Shown piece after piece: positions 9,093 through 16,043 of a stretch of DNA of 64,000 bases. Position 1 is the first letter of the stretch. Each line of letters begins with the position of its first letter. The notes beneath the pieces are model-generated. The model searched no databases. It was not told the DNA's origin and was given only the letters and a program-made list of their open reading frames with translations. The position numbers and the translations under genes were made by a program. The DNA comes from Bacillota bacterium. GTDB lineage: Bacteria; Bacillota; SHA-98; UBA4971. Location of the stretch: assembly GCA_030024085.1 (NCBI GenBank), contig JASEJE010000001.1, positions 1 to 64,000 on the forward strand, read 5' to 3'.

Positions 9093-9122
9093 ATAATACC
9101 GCAAATGTGTTCGCCGTGTCAA
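9093..9122 (-). promoter_or_regulatory. Strong sigma-A-type promoter for the capsid gene
   Basis: On the minus strand: TTGACA (9122-9117), 18-bp spacer, TATTAT (9098-9093). The -35 overlaps the last codons of the upstream small gene, so capsid expression can be separated from the rest of the leftward operon. The leader to the capsid ATG is about 175 bases. Confidence 0.75.
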
Positions 9123-9400
9123 TCCGAGGCGCGCCATACGCCGCCTTTCGCTAGCCTTTTTGCCTTGCGCCGTTCCTCCCGCTCCTGGCGGGCCTCCTCG
9201 CGCCATTTCGCTTCAAGCTCGGCGCGGTCCCGGGCGATGAGCAGTTCGTTCAGGGCGCGCCGCGCTTCGTCTTCTTGAGGCGTCAGTTCGCGCTCCTCCT
9301 CCAACTGCAAGTTCAGCAGATAGGCCGTCACCATGGCGTAAGCACATTCCAACGGGGTCATGTCCGGCGTCAGTGTCGCTTCATGCTTCACCCTCGGCAC
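9119..9400 (-). CDS. Small coiled-coil protein of the element, unknown function
   Basis: 93 residues, very rich in Glu, Arg, Ala and Lys, with a predicted long helix from about residue 20 to the end (LEEERELTPQEDEARRALNELLIARDRAELEAKWREEARQ). It overlaps the preceding gene by 20 bp on the same strand, which suggests translational coupling. It lies between the small terminase and capsid genes. A scaffold or DNA-packaging accessory role is possible from position alone. I do not recognise a family. Confidence 0.6.
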   Translation of the reverse strand: MPRVKHEATLTPDMTPLECAYAMVTAYLLNLQLEEERELTPQEDEARRALNELLIARDRAELEAKWREEARQEREERRKAKRLAKGGVWRASD

Positions 9401-9704
9401 CTCCCTCCGCTTCTTCCAGGGCCTTCAACGCCTCCGCTACGCCGCTCACCCGCTCCCGCTCGTGAAGCACCGCCTCCAGCTTCGACAGCCGCGCGAGGAA
9501 TTCGCGCACCCGCTCCGACCAGACTATATCGGCCGCCGCCGGGTTAAACCCGGTCCTCTCCAGCTCCTGAAAGCCTACCAACAGCCCATTGCAGGCTTTC
9601 ACGGCCTCCGCTATGACATGCGCCAACTGCACCGCCGAGTAATACTCCAGCACCCGCCGCGCCGCTTCCCGCTCCTCCGGCTTGAAGTTCTCGAACATAG
9701 TCAT
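9381..9704 (-). CDS. Small helical protein of the element, unknown function
   Basis: 107 residues starting at an ATG directly after GAGAGGAGG (start MTMFENFKPEEREAARRVLEYY). Mostly helical with an acidic C-terminal tail (ALEEAEGGAEGEA). It begins 10 bp after the small terminase stop and overlaps the next gene, so it belongs to the packaging-capsid operon. A longer frame open to 10031 lacks a ribosome binding site and overlaps the terminase gene. No family recognised. Confidence 0.65.
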   Translation of the reverse strand: MTMFENFKPEEREAARRVLEYYSAVQLAHVIAEAVKACNGLLVGFQELERTGFNPAAADIVWSERVREFLARLSKLEAVLHERERVSGVAEALKALEEAEGGAEGEA

Positions 9705-9714
9705 CCTCCTCTCT

Positions 9715-10050
9715 CTAGTCCGGCCTGCCATCCACCACCGCGTCCCACTCCAGGCCAAGCTCTGTCCAGGCGCGCAGGAACAGCGCCCGCGCCTCGCGTT
9801 CGATCCGGGCAGCGGGATGGACATGCGTGACGCCACTTCCCGGCGTCGTGGTGAACAACCCCTCGCGGTCAAGCACCTGCCGGGCCTGGTCGGCACGGTC
9901 GAGCGCTTCAAGCGCCGTCTGCAACAGCGCGAGGCGCCCCGGGCTCTTTGCGCGGTCGGGCACCACCTGCCGCCACAGCGCCTTCGACCGCTCGGACAGA
10001 TGAGCAGGCGGCTCAAGCGCCGCCGGATCAACTTTTGCCGTTCGCCTCAT
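9715..10050 (-). CDS. Phage terminase small subunit, P27 family
   Basis: 111-residue DNA-recognition subunit of the packaging motor. Start MRRTAKVDPAALEPPAHLSE and the body ALWRQVVPD...LLQTALEALDRADQARQVLDREGL...HPAARIEREARALFLRAWTELGL follow the P27-type small-terminase pattern. No large terminase gene is present in the element. In staphylococcal pathogenicity islands and related satellites, a self-encoded small terminase redirects a helper phage's large terminase to satellite DNA. That role is the natural inference here. Confidence 0.8.
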   Translation of the reverse strand: MRRTAKVDPAALEPPAHLSERSKALWRQVVPDRAKSPGRLALLQTALEALDRADQARQVLDREGLFTTTPGSGVTHVHPAARIEREARALFLRAWTELGLEWDAVVDGRPD

Positions 10051-10654
10051 CGCTTCTCACCTCCAACTTTTAATGTTTTCGACCGGCCTTGTGAAACCTG
10101 CGGCCATGTGCGCGAATCCGCCGCTCCGGTCCCCTGGCATAAACTGCCAGCGATTCCATAGGCATATCCCCTGCTAGCCGTCGTTTTGCCGCGCGGCATT
10201 GCATCAACTGAACAGGCGCAGTTGCTCGCCTCTGATCCGGACGGGGACCATCCTTCACAGCAGACCGCCCTCCCGGTCCCGCTTCCAGGCGCTTCCAGCG
10301 ATTTACCTCCCGCTTCCCCAGGCCGCCCCGTGGCCATGTTACCACAGGGTGGTGCGTCGCGATTCCCCGCGACGTTACGGCAATCTTGCCGGAACGGGAG
10401 CGGCCACGCCATGCGCCCGTTAAGGACACGTGTCCTGAACGGGAGCGGCCAACACGAGTCAGCGCAACATTGCGCTCACTCACAGATGGCCTTCTTTCGC
10501 GTTTACTGGGTAGCTAGCTAGGGAGTTTTGCTCGAATCTCCCTTGGGTAAGGTATCTGGCTTAACATGCCGCCTGCGCTCGCCATAACGTCCCACAAGGC
10601 GGCCATCCCGGGCGCGCAGGTGTTCCCTAACCTTGGCGAGGGGTTCGCGCGCTC
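10051..10654. other. Gene-poor stretch of the element with palindromes
   Basis: About 600 bp without a convincing gene. Several minus-strand frames are open but Arg/Gly-rich with no recognisable domain. It holds the palindrome and direct repeats at 10393-10451, GCGCAACATTGCGC just downstream of them, and TAGCTAGCTA near 10510. Position between primase and packaging genes makes a replication origin or a packaging site plausible. Confidence 0.5.
10393..10451. repeat. Candidate satellite replication origin or packaging site
   Basis: Two direct copies of AACGGGAGCGGCCA (10393-10406 and 10438-10451) flank and overlap a 28-bp near-perfect palindrome at 10416-10443 centred on ACGTGT/ACACGT, with one mismatched pair. 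No gene overlaps it. Function is inferred only from structure and position. Confidence 0.45.
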
Positions 10655-10831
10655 CTAGGGGCCTTTCTGCGCGTCTCGCGCCGCCTGCCGGGCCTCGCGG
10701 GCCCGGGCCCGTGTGATGGCCTTCCCGCGCTTTAAGGCCGCCTCCCATAGCTCAGGGTCGCGCTTGAGCAGGCTTTCAATCTCGGCCTCGCTGAGAAACA
10801 GCCGGCACTTCGGCAAGCGAATCTCGATCAT
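10655..10831 (-). CDS. 58-residue protein of the element, unknown function
   Basis: Short frame starting at ATG 10831 after a GGAGG, sequence beginning MIEIRLPKCRLFLSEAEIE and ending in an Arg/Ala-rich helix. It overlaps the end of the zinc-ribbon gene by 56 bp on the same strand. Sensible amino-acid composition and the start signal support it. No family recognised. Confidence 0.5.
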   Translation of the reverse strand: MIEIRLPKCRLFLSEAEIESLLKRDPELWEAALKRGKAITRARAREARQAARDAQKGP

Positions 10832-11000
10832 CCTCTGTCACCTCCACGCAGCGAGGATTCCACCAGCACCGCCAGCGCCTGCCGCAGGCCGGGCACCGAT
10901 ACAGCGCGAGGATGCTCCCCCTGTCCTGCCGCAAGGTGTGCGGGTAGTTCACCGCGAGACAGCGCGGGCAGGCGTCAGCTAGTTGCCGTCGTTCAGTCAC
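10776..11000 (-). CDS. Small zinc-ribbon protein next to the primase
   Basis: 74 residues with two CxxC pairs (CPRC and CPAC) spaced as in zinc ribbons, followed by a Trp/Arg-rich segment (RRWRCWWNPRC). The GTG start overlaps the primase stop as GTGA, so translation is coupled to the primase. A role in primase or replication-initiation DNA binding is possible from position. No named family. Confidence 0.65.
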   Translation of the reverse strand: MTERRQLADACPRCLAVNYPHTLRQDRGSILALYRCPACGRRWRCWWNPRCVEVTEDDRDSLAEVPAVSQRGRD

Positions 11001-12526
11001 GCCTCGAACGCCTCCTTGCCGTTGTTGGGGCCATCGCCCGCGGACGTGACGGGCGCAAGCGGACGCACTTTTCCATATAACTCTCTTGTTTCTGTGTCTC
11101 GCGTAGTTAATCCGGAAATTGCGTCCGTCGTGTCCGTCGTGTCCGTGAGTCCGACCCCTCGCCAGAAGCGGTCACGTCTCGCGCCAGCGCGGTAAGGTTC
11201 GAACCCCCGCTCAGTTAGGCGCATACCGAAATTACGCTGACTGACAGGCCTTTCGCCGTTCTCCTCGCACCACTCGGCGTATGCCTTGTAGAGGTCCCCC
11301 GCTTTGGCCTTCGCAAGCGGGTTCACGATGCAGCACTCCTCCAGGAACTGCGCCAGCACGTCCATTTCAGCGCGGTAGGCTCCAGTCGCCTGAGCCACCT
11401 CCTGCGGTATACCCAGGCCATGCGCCTGCCAGTCGAGGCAGCCGCGCACGCTCCATGCGAGGATACCGGGTAACTCAGCCTGGAACCGCGCCATGAGCTC
11501 GCGCCGAGGAATGCGCTCAGGTTCAGGTATGCGCACGTCGAACGGAATCAGCCGGATTCGGTCCCATATGGCGGCGTCCGTCCCCCGAACAACCGGCTTG
11601 TGATTGCTCCCCATGAACAATTTGAATTCCGGCTTGAACTGGAACCATTCAGCGCGCATGAAGCGCGCGGTTATCGTGTCGCCACCGGTGAGGTCCTTGA
11701 TTTTGGCCTCGGCGAGTCTCCGGCCTTCCTCCGCTTCCGAGGCGTAGACGAACCTGGCGCCTCGGAGCCTCGCGATATCGTTCGGCACACCATCCTGCTG
11801 ACGCGCAAGGAGCGTGTCAGTTGTCGTCCTCATGGCGTAGTCGCCGAGGAGTAGCGCGATGGTCTCAAGGAAGCTAGACTTCCCATTGGCGCCACAACCG
11901 TGCAGGATGAACAGGACCCGCTCGTCCGTCAGGCCGGTGAGCGAATACCCCACGGCTCGCTGGAGAAACGTCACGAGGTCGGCGCGTCCCGCCATGATCC
12001 GGTCGAGGAAGGCGTACCACTGCGGACAGGTGGCGTTCGGGTCATAGGAGACGGGGATAACCTTGGTCAGTAGGTCCTCGCGCCGGTGCTCACGCAACTC
12101 CCCGGTCCGCAAGTCCAGCGTGCCGTTCTCGCAGTTAAGTAGCCAGGGGTCCCGGTCCAACTCCTCCGGGAGGACGGGAATACCCGGCTCGGTCTTGAGG
12201 AGCTCCACCATCGCGCGAATCTTCTGCGCGGCCTCACTCCTCAGCGCATGTCTCGCGAGGTCCTTCCGGCGTTTATCGTCCTCTTCGCTTGCGGCCTCGG
12301 CGTACATGGCGCGCACGGTATCCTTCGCACGCGCTACCACCTCGCCGGTGAAGTCTTCCTTCCAGCGCGCTCCATCCCACACGAACCACCTCTGGAGCGG
12401 GTGGCAGAAGTGCAGATCCGGACCATGCGCGATCAGGAACCTGCGCGCGTTGCCGAGGTCGGTCCAGTTCAAGTCCTGGAAAGGGTTGCACAAAGCCGCG
12501 TCGTGTGGCAGCGTAGAAATAGCCAT
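10997..12526 (-). CDS. D5/P4-type primase-helicase (SF3 helicase)
   Basis: 509-residue replication initiator. Residues 1-200 correspond to the D5 N-terminal region (LHFCHPLQRWFVWDGARWKED, ENGTLDLRTGELREH). The superfamily-3 helicase domain follows with Walker A GCGANGKSSF near residue 207, Walker B-like RFVYASEAEEG and sensor region FMGSNHKPVVRGTDAAIWDRI. A C-terminal winged-helix-like segment (SQRNFGMRLTERGFE) ends the protein. It is the largest gene of the leftward operon and would allow autonomous replication after excision. ATG follows AGGAGAGG. The last 60 residues are Thr/Asp-rich (DTTDTTDA). Confidence 0.92.
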   Translation of the reverse strand: MAISTLPHDAALCNPFQDLNWTDLGNARRFLIAHGPDLHFCHPLQRWFVWDGARWKEDFTGEVVARAKDTVRAMYAEAASEEDDKRRKDLARHALRSEAAQKIRAMVELLKTEPGIPVLPEELDRDPWLLNCENGTLDLRTGELREHRREDLLTKVIPVSYDPNATCPQWYAFLDRIMAGRADLVTFLQRAVGYSLTGLTDERVLFILHGCGANGKSSFLETIALLLGDYAMRTTTDTLLARQQDGVPNDIARLRGARFVYASEAEEGRRLAEAKIKDLTGGDTITARFMRAEWFQFKPEFKLFMGSNHKPVVRGTDAAIWDRIRLIPFDVRIPEPERIPRRELMARFQAELPGILAWSVRGCLDWQAHGLGIPQEVAQATGAYRAEMDVLAQFLEECCIVNPLAKAKAGDLYKAYAEWCEENGERPVSQRNFGMRLTERGFEPYRAGARRDRFWRGVGLTDTTDTTDAISGLTTRDTETRELYGKVRPLAPVTSAGDGPNNGKEAFEA

Positions 12527-12541
12527 GGTTCCTCTCCTCCC

Positions 12542-12567
12542 GCCCCGGCTGACGCCGGGGCTTTCTT
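12542..12567 (+). terminator. Hairpin in the primase leader, terminator on the plus strand
   Basis: Arms GCCCCGGC and GCCGGGGC around a TGAC loop, followed on the plus strand by TTTCTT. On the minus strand it lies just ahead of the primase ribosome binding site, where it could attenuate primase expression. Confidence 0.45.
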
Positions 12568-12568
12568 G

Positions 12569-12781
12569 TCACGCCTCGCCGCGCCGCGCCTGCTCCCAGC
12601 GCGCCGTTTGCTCCTCGATCCAGCGCCGCAGCCACGCCGCCGGGATTCGGCAGGTCCTGCCCAGGCGAATGGTCGGGATCTCCCCCCGATTGATGGCCTC
12701 ATAGAGGAACGATCTCGAGTACCCGCATAGCTCGGCGGCCTCCGTCACGCTGAGGAGCAACCTCCGCTCAGTTGCGCTCAT
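12569..12781 (-). CDS. Excisionase-like MerR/AlpA-type helix-turn-helix protein
   Basis: 70 residues, beginning MSATERRLLLSVTEAAELCG and continuing YSRSFLYEAINRGEIPTIRLGRTCRI, the standard excisionase-family DNA-binding domain. It would bind near the attachment site and direct the integrase towards excision, or regulate the primase gene as AlpA-like proteins do. It overlaps the XRE gene by 14 bp and lies directly upstream of the primase. Confidence 0.85.
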   Translation of the reverse strand: MSATERRLLLSVTEAAELCGYSRSFLYEAINRGEIPTIRLGRTCRIPAAWLRRWIEEQTARWEQARRGEA

Positions 12782-12974
12782 CGTCGCTCACCTCTGCAAA
12801 CAAGAGTTCTTCGGGCATCCCGAAGGCCTCGGCTATGCGTCGCCGCCAGCCAGGGCCGCAGGGCCATACCTGCCGCTCGATTCGGCTCAGCGCTGCGGTA
12901 TCAATGCCGGTCATTACGGTTAGCTGCGTCAACGACCAACCACGGTTCAAGCGCTCCCTGCGCAGTGCCAACAT
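12768..12974 (-). CDS. Cro/CI-type (XRE) transcriptional regulator
   Basis: 68-residue helix-turn-helix protein (LRRERLNRGWSLTQLTVMTGIDTAALSRIERQ). First gene of the leftward operon and divergent from the gene at 13291, i.e. in the usual place for an element's lysogeny or Cro-like switch. It has no C-terminal cleavage domain, so induction by RecA-type autocleavage is unlikely. A helper-phage antirepressor or another signal would be needed. Confidence 0.85.
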   Translation of the reverse strand: MLALRRERLNRGWSLTQLTVMTGIDTAALSRIERQVWPCGPGWRRRIAEAFGMPEELLFAEVSDDERN

Positions 12975-13290
12975 AATGAAAACCCCCCTCTCGTCTATTT
13001 GAGTCGAATGTCTTGGACGGTGCGCCTACCGGAGATGATCTCCACCGCGTCCCGGGGAACGGGATCGCGATGCGTCAATGTCCAGCCCGGAAGCGAAGGC
13101 TCCCGATTCCCGCGCCGTCTTTTGCGCCTCAACCGCCGATCTGGATGGCCCACAGACGATAGATACCTCCCCAGCCCCGGGGGCGAAGCTCGGCGCTCCT
13201 CAGAACGCCTCGCACATACCAGCCCGGTGTTGTTTGTTGCCTCTTGACGCCAATGTTATTGTAGTGTATCATGTCATTGGGTGATTTGAG
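12975..13290. other. Divergent control region of the element
   Basis: 316 bp between the leftward XRE operon and the rightward unknown-int operon. A good plus-strand promoter lies at 13244-13272. A minus-strand promoter could not be placed with confidence. Short open frames here have no recognisable content. Confidence 0.6.
13244..13272 (+). promoter_or_regulatory. Sigma-A-type promoter for the rightward operon
   Basis: TTGACG (13244-13249), 17-bp spacer, TATCAT (13267-13272). Transcription would start about 12 bases before the ATG at 13291, leaving almost no leader. The sequence around the -10 (ATGACATGAT on the opposite strand) could hold an operator. Confidence 0.7.
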
Positions 13291-14376
13291 ATGTCACAAA
13301 GAATGACAGAAGAACAGGTTCGCCGCAGACTCGCCACCGCCATTGGCTGCCAGGTGAGGGACGACATATGGCAGGTGTTGGACGATGAAGGATACGTGAA
13401 GGAGGTCCTTGACGGCTTTCCGGACGCTTTTGAGGACATGCAGAAGAAGTATCGTTATCTCCACAAACGCTTTCCTGCCCAGGCTCATGCCCAGAAGAAG
13501 GAGGAAAGGAAGGAGATTCCACCCGATCAACGGTTAGGCGCCCTTGCTCAAATCCTCGCCATTGAAGCATCCCGGCTCCCTGAAGTAATAGCATTCCGTG
13601 AAGAAGTGCTACAAGGAAGGCTCCTGAAGGTGGAGGAAGTGAGTGGCTGGATCAGAAGAGAAGCAGAGAAGCAGGGGGCAGGCAGCTTGTGGGTGAGGCT
13701 CCCCCTCCCGGATGGATGCCGTCCGAGTTCGTCTCGCGGGCTGCGCTGGCTGTCCTGTCTCGCCGACCTGCCGGATGATGCTAAGTCCACATGGCCGGTG
13801 CAATGGGATGCCGAAACCCTAGCCTATCCGGGGCCGGAGGACAAGTGGGTTGAAAGGGTAGCCGTCGCGAGGGATGGCCCCCTCGGCCAGCTAAAGAGAG
13901 TCGCGGATGCCCTTCTGCGGCGCTTCCCGCTATGGCAGGAGGCTCAAGCAGTCGCCTTTGTCCTGTGCGATGCCATCCCGATGCTCCCGAAAGCCAGGGG
14001 AACGCTGCGCGTTTCATCAGTTGCCCCGTCAAGGATCACCCTTGAACTAGATCCCCGGCTTTCCGCTCGGGAGGCAGCAGGATTCTACGCTCAGTTGAGG
14101 AAGGAGGCTCTCAAGGGGCCGGACAGACCCATGACGGAAAAACATCTCAGGCTCGCCGTGTTTCTCGCGGAACACCCGGATATGGCGTGGGAGGCTCTTA
14201 AGGGGCAATGGAACAGAGCATATCCCGCATGGGCCTATTCGGACCGGCGCTACTTCGCCCGCGACGCGAAGGCAGCATGGGAAAGAGTCACGGGCCGGGG
14301 ATGGACAGCCCGGCCACCGGGAATCAGGCGACACCGCCCGCAGGCGCGAGAAGGCGCCGGGGCGAGAGGAGAATGA
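13291..14376 (+). CDS. Unknown 361-residue protein of the element
   Basis: First gene of the rightward operon. It starts with a charged helical region (residues 1-115, e.g. FEDMQKKYRYLHKRFPAQ), then a Trp-rich block (WVRLPLPDG...LRWLSCLADLPDD). Next comes a domain around residues 215-265 ending in RITLELDPRLSAREAAGFYAQLR, and a C-terminal helical part with HLRLAVFLAEHPDMAWEALK. The last 25 residues are Arg/Pro-rich. No catalytic motif, membrane segment or known family is recognised. Position beside int and divergent from XRE suggests a repressor, immunity or defence role. That is inference only. Confidence 0.8.
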   Translation: MSQRMTEEQVRRRLATAIGCQVRDDIWQVLDDEGYVKEVLDGFPDAFEDMQKKYRYLHKRFPAQAHAQKKEERKEIPPDQRLGALAQILAIEASRLPEVIAFREEVLQGRLLKVEEVSGWIRREAEKQGAGSLWVRLPLPDGCRPSSSRGLRWLSCLADLPDDAKSTWPVQWDAETLAYPGPEDKWVERVAVARDGPLGQLKRVADALLRRFPLWQEAQAVAFVLCDAIPMLPKARGTLRVSSVAPSRITLELDPRLSAREAAGFYAQLRKEALKGPDRPMTEKHLRLAVFLAEHPDMAWEALKGQWNRAYPAWAYSDRRYFARDAKAAWERVTGRGWTARPPGIRRHRPQAREGAGARGE

Positions 14377-14379
14377 ACC

Positions 14380-14628
14380 ATGAGAAGGCAAGTCGTGGAG
14401 CGGGAAAAGACCATGCAGCAGATGCACGTGGAGGCGTTCGCCGAATGCGCTTGGGAGCACTACAGCACGCCCGGGCGCTCTCGGGGCAACGTGGAGGCCG
14501 CCATAGCGGAAGCGCGCCGCCTCGGGAGCGACCGGCTTGACGGCTACACCATGCGCGAAGGCGAGAAGCTGTTCCGGCGATGGCTGGAAACGGGAATGGT
14601 TGGCCTGGAGGCGAAAGCTAATGCCTAA
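14380..14628 (+). CDS. Small protein upstream of integrase, unknown function
   Basis: 82 residues, start ATG 14380 after GGAGA, 3 bp after the preceding stop and overlapping the integrase start by 8 bp, so it is part of a tight int operon. Sequence AFAECAWEHYSTPGRSRGNVEAAIAEARRLG...TMREGEKLFRRWLETGMVGLE looks like a compact helical domain. No family recognised. A directionality or regulatory factor is possible from position. Confidence 0.7.
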   Translation: MRRQVVEREKTMQQMHVEAFAECAWEHYSTPGRSRGNVEAAIAEARRLGSDRLDGYTMREGEKLFRRWLETGMVGLEAKANA

Positions 14629-15826
14629 ACGTCGCGGGCACGGCGAAGGAAGTATCTATCAGCGCAAAGACGGCAGGTGGTGCGCGTCCTATATCACCGG
14701 GCGCGCGCCCGATGGTCGCCTGAAGCGCGGGTACATCTACGGCGACACACGCGCGGAGGTTGCAGCCGAATTGACGAAGGTCCTCGCGAAGAAGATCGAC
14801 GGCCTACCCGTTGACGTTAGCAAGCAGACGGTGGGAGAATACCTCGCTGGCTGGTTGGAGGACGTGGCGAAGGATACCGTGCGCGCCACAACCCATAGCA
14901 GATACGAAAGCCTTATCAGCGCGAACATAAAGCCCGCCCTGGGTGGCATACGTCTTGACAAGCTCGCGCCGCAGCACCTACAGCGATTCTATCGGGAGAC
15001 ACGAGAGAAGGGCCTCGCACGTACCGCGTGCATGTGTCACGGCCTTCTGCACCGCGCCCTGGGCCAGGCGATGAAATGGGGCCTGGTTCCCCGAAACGTC
15101 GCGGACCTCGTGGACGCGCCGAAGATCCCGCAAACGGAAATGCAGGTCCTCACTCCGGAGGAAGTCGCGCGCTTCCTTGACGCCGCTCGCGAGGACCGGC
15201 TCTACGGCTTATATGCGCTTGCCGTCACGACGGGCCTCCGCGAGGCGGAACTCCTGGGCCTGCGCTGGCAGGACGTTGACATGCAGAACGGGGTTCTCCA
15301 GGTGCATCATCAGCTTCAGTGGAGGAAGCGAAAGCGGGGGGAGGAGGACAAGCACCGCAAGCGGATGAAACCTGTCTGGGTCCTCACGGAACCAAAGTCG
15401 GCGAAGGGCCGCCGCGCCATCGTGCTACCTGCCATCGCCCGGGCAGCCCTCAAGCAGCATAGAGTCAGGCAAGCCCAGGAGAGGCTTGCCTTGGGCGAGG
15501 CATGGGAGGATCTCGATTTCGTGTTTCCGACAGCGATAGGCACCCCGAAAGACGGCTCCCACTTGCGCCGGGAATTTCACGACATCTTGCAGCGCGCGGG
15601 CTTGCCGAAGATTCGCTTCCATGACCTCCGGCATGTGGCGGCCACGCTCATGCTCCGGGCCGGGGTTCCCCTCAAGGTGGTTAGCGAGACTTTGGGACAC
15701 GCCACGGTAGGCATCACTGCCGACAGATACGCTCACGTGCTCCAGGAGATGCGGGAAGAGGCAGCCGCGAAGATGGACACCCTCTTCTCGGGCCTGGGAA
15801 CATCTTGTTCCCGGGCGCAAAGTTGA
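14621..15826 (+). CDS. int: Tyrosine recombinase/site-specific integrase
   Basis: 401-residue integrase. Residues 1-60 form an arm-DNA-binding domain (HGEGSIYQRKDGRWCASYI). Residues 65-165 are the SAM-like core-binding domain (TVGEYLAGWLEDVAKDTVRA). The catalytic domain has the Arg motif TTGLREAELLGLRW, HDLRH, LGHA and the nucleophile Tyr in ADRYAHV. ATG 14621 was chosen over an upstream frame because it matches the usual MPKRR.HGEGSIYQR start. It lies next to attR, and arm-type repeats begin at its stop codon. Confidence 0.95.
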   Translation: MPKRRGHGEGSIYQRKDGRWCASYITGRAPDGRLKRGYIYGDTRAEVAAELTKVLAKKIDGLPVDVSKQTVGEYLAGWLEDVAKDTVRATTHSRYESLISANIKPALGGIRLDKLAPQHLQRFYRETREKGLARTACMCHGLLHRALGQAMKWGLVPRNVADLVDAPKIPQTEMQVLTPEEVARFLDAAREDRLYGLYALAVTTGLREAELLGLRWQDVDMQNGVLQVHHQLQWRKRKRGEEDKHRKRMKPVWVLTEPKSAKGRRAIVLPAIARAALKQHRVRQAQERLALGEAWEDLDFVFPTAIGTPKDGSHLRREFHDILQRAGLPKIRFHDLRHVAATLMLRAGVPLKVVSETLGHATVGITADRYAHVLQEMREEAAAKMDTLFSGLGTSCSRAQS

Positions 15827-15854
15827 CAGCAAAATGACAGCAATGACAGCAAAA
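15824..15854 (+). repeat. Arm-type integrase-binding repeats, right end
   Basis: Three near-tandem copies of TGACAGCAA(AA), starting at 15824, 15835 and 15844 and overlapping the integrase stop codon, about 85 bp inside attR. The same motif occurs twice inside attL. Confidence 0.75.
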
Positions 15855-15936
15855 CCGCGCGGAAAAGGCGGACAGAACGGACGGAAACGCCCAGCTAGAT
15901 GGACTGCATGGACACCAGCGGACATGCGGGCACGAA

Positions 15937-15951
15937 TATTATATTCGTGTC
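15937..15951. other. attR core
   Basis: Second copy of TATTATATTCGTGTC. With its left neighbour it forms CACGAATATTATATTCGTG (15931-15949), a 7-bp perfect inverted repeat with a 5-bp centre. The left arm of this inverted repeat lies on the element side, so it belongs to attP. The attL copy has only a degenerate left arm, as expected for attB. Confidence 0.85.
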
Positions 15952-16043
15952 AGTGGCGGTGTGTGCGTGCTCAGAACTGCGATTGCGGTGATATCGGGCG
16001 CGTGGCGGCGGGGGCGGGAAGGCGGGCCTGCCACCGCAACATG

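Larger units (their letters stand above)
7406..15951. mobile_element. Integrated phage-satellite-like element, about 8.5 kb
   Basis: Bounded by a 15-bp direct repeat (7406-7420 and 15937-15951), extended to 21/22 matches by GTGGCG after one mismatch. The rightward module has two unknown genes and the integrase. The leftward module has XRE, Xis-like, primase-helicase, zinc-ribbon protein, small terminase, two small proteins and the major capsid protein. No large terminase, portal, protease, tail or lysis gene is present. Known phage satellites of the PICI type carry int, a repressor, xis, primase and small terminase, so the layout fits a satellite. Carrying only a capsid gene from the head module is unusual. 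It separates ylmC from spoIIR. Confidence 0.85.

Noticed and set aside
8898-9206. Small Cys-containing protein upstream of the capsid gene
   Set aside because: The frame has a CNC..C cluster but no clear start signal, and it overlaps the capsid promoter, leader and start. Kept as leader DNA.
7406-15951. Complete or simply degraded prophage
   Set aside because: The remaining genes are intact, tightly packed and include complete ends. Missing modules are missing as blocks, without gene fragments, which fits a satellite better.
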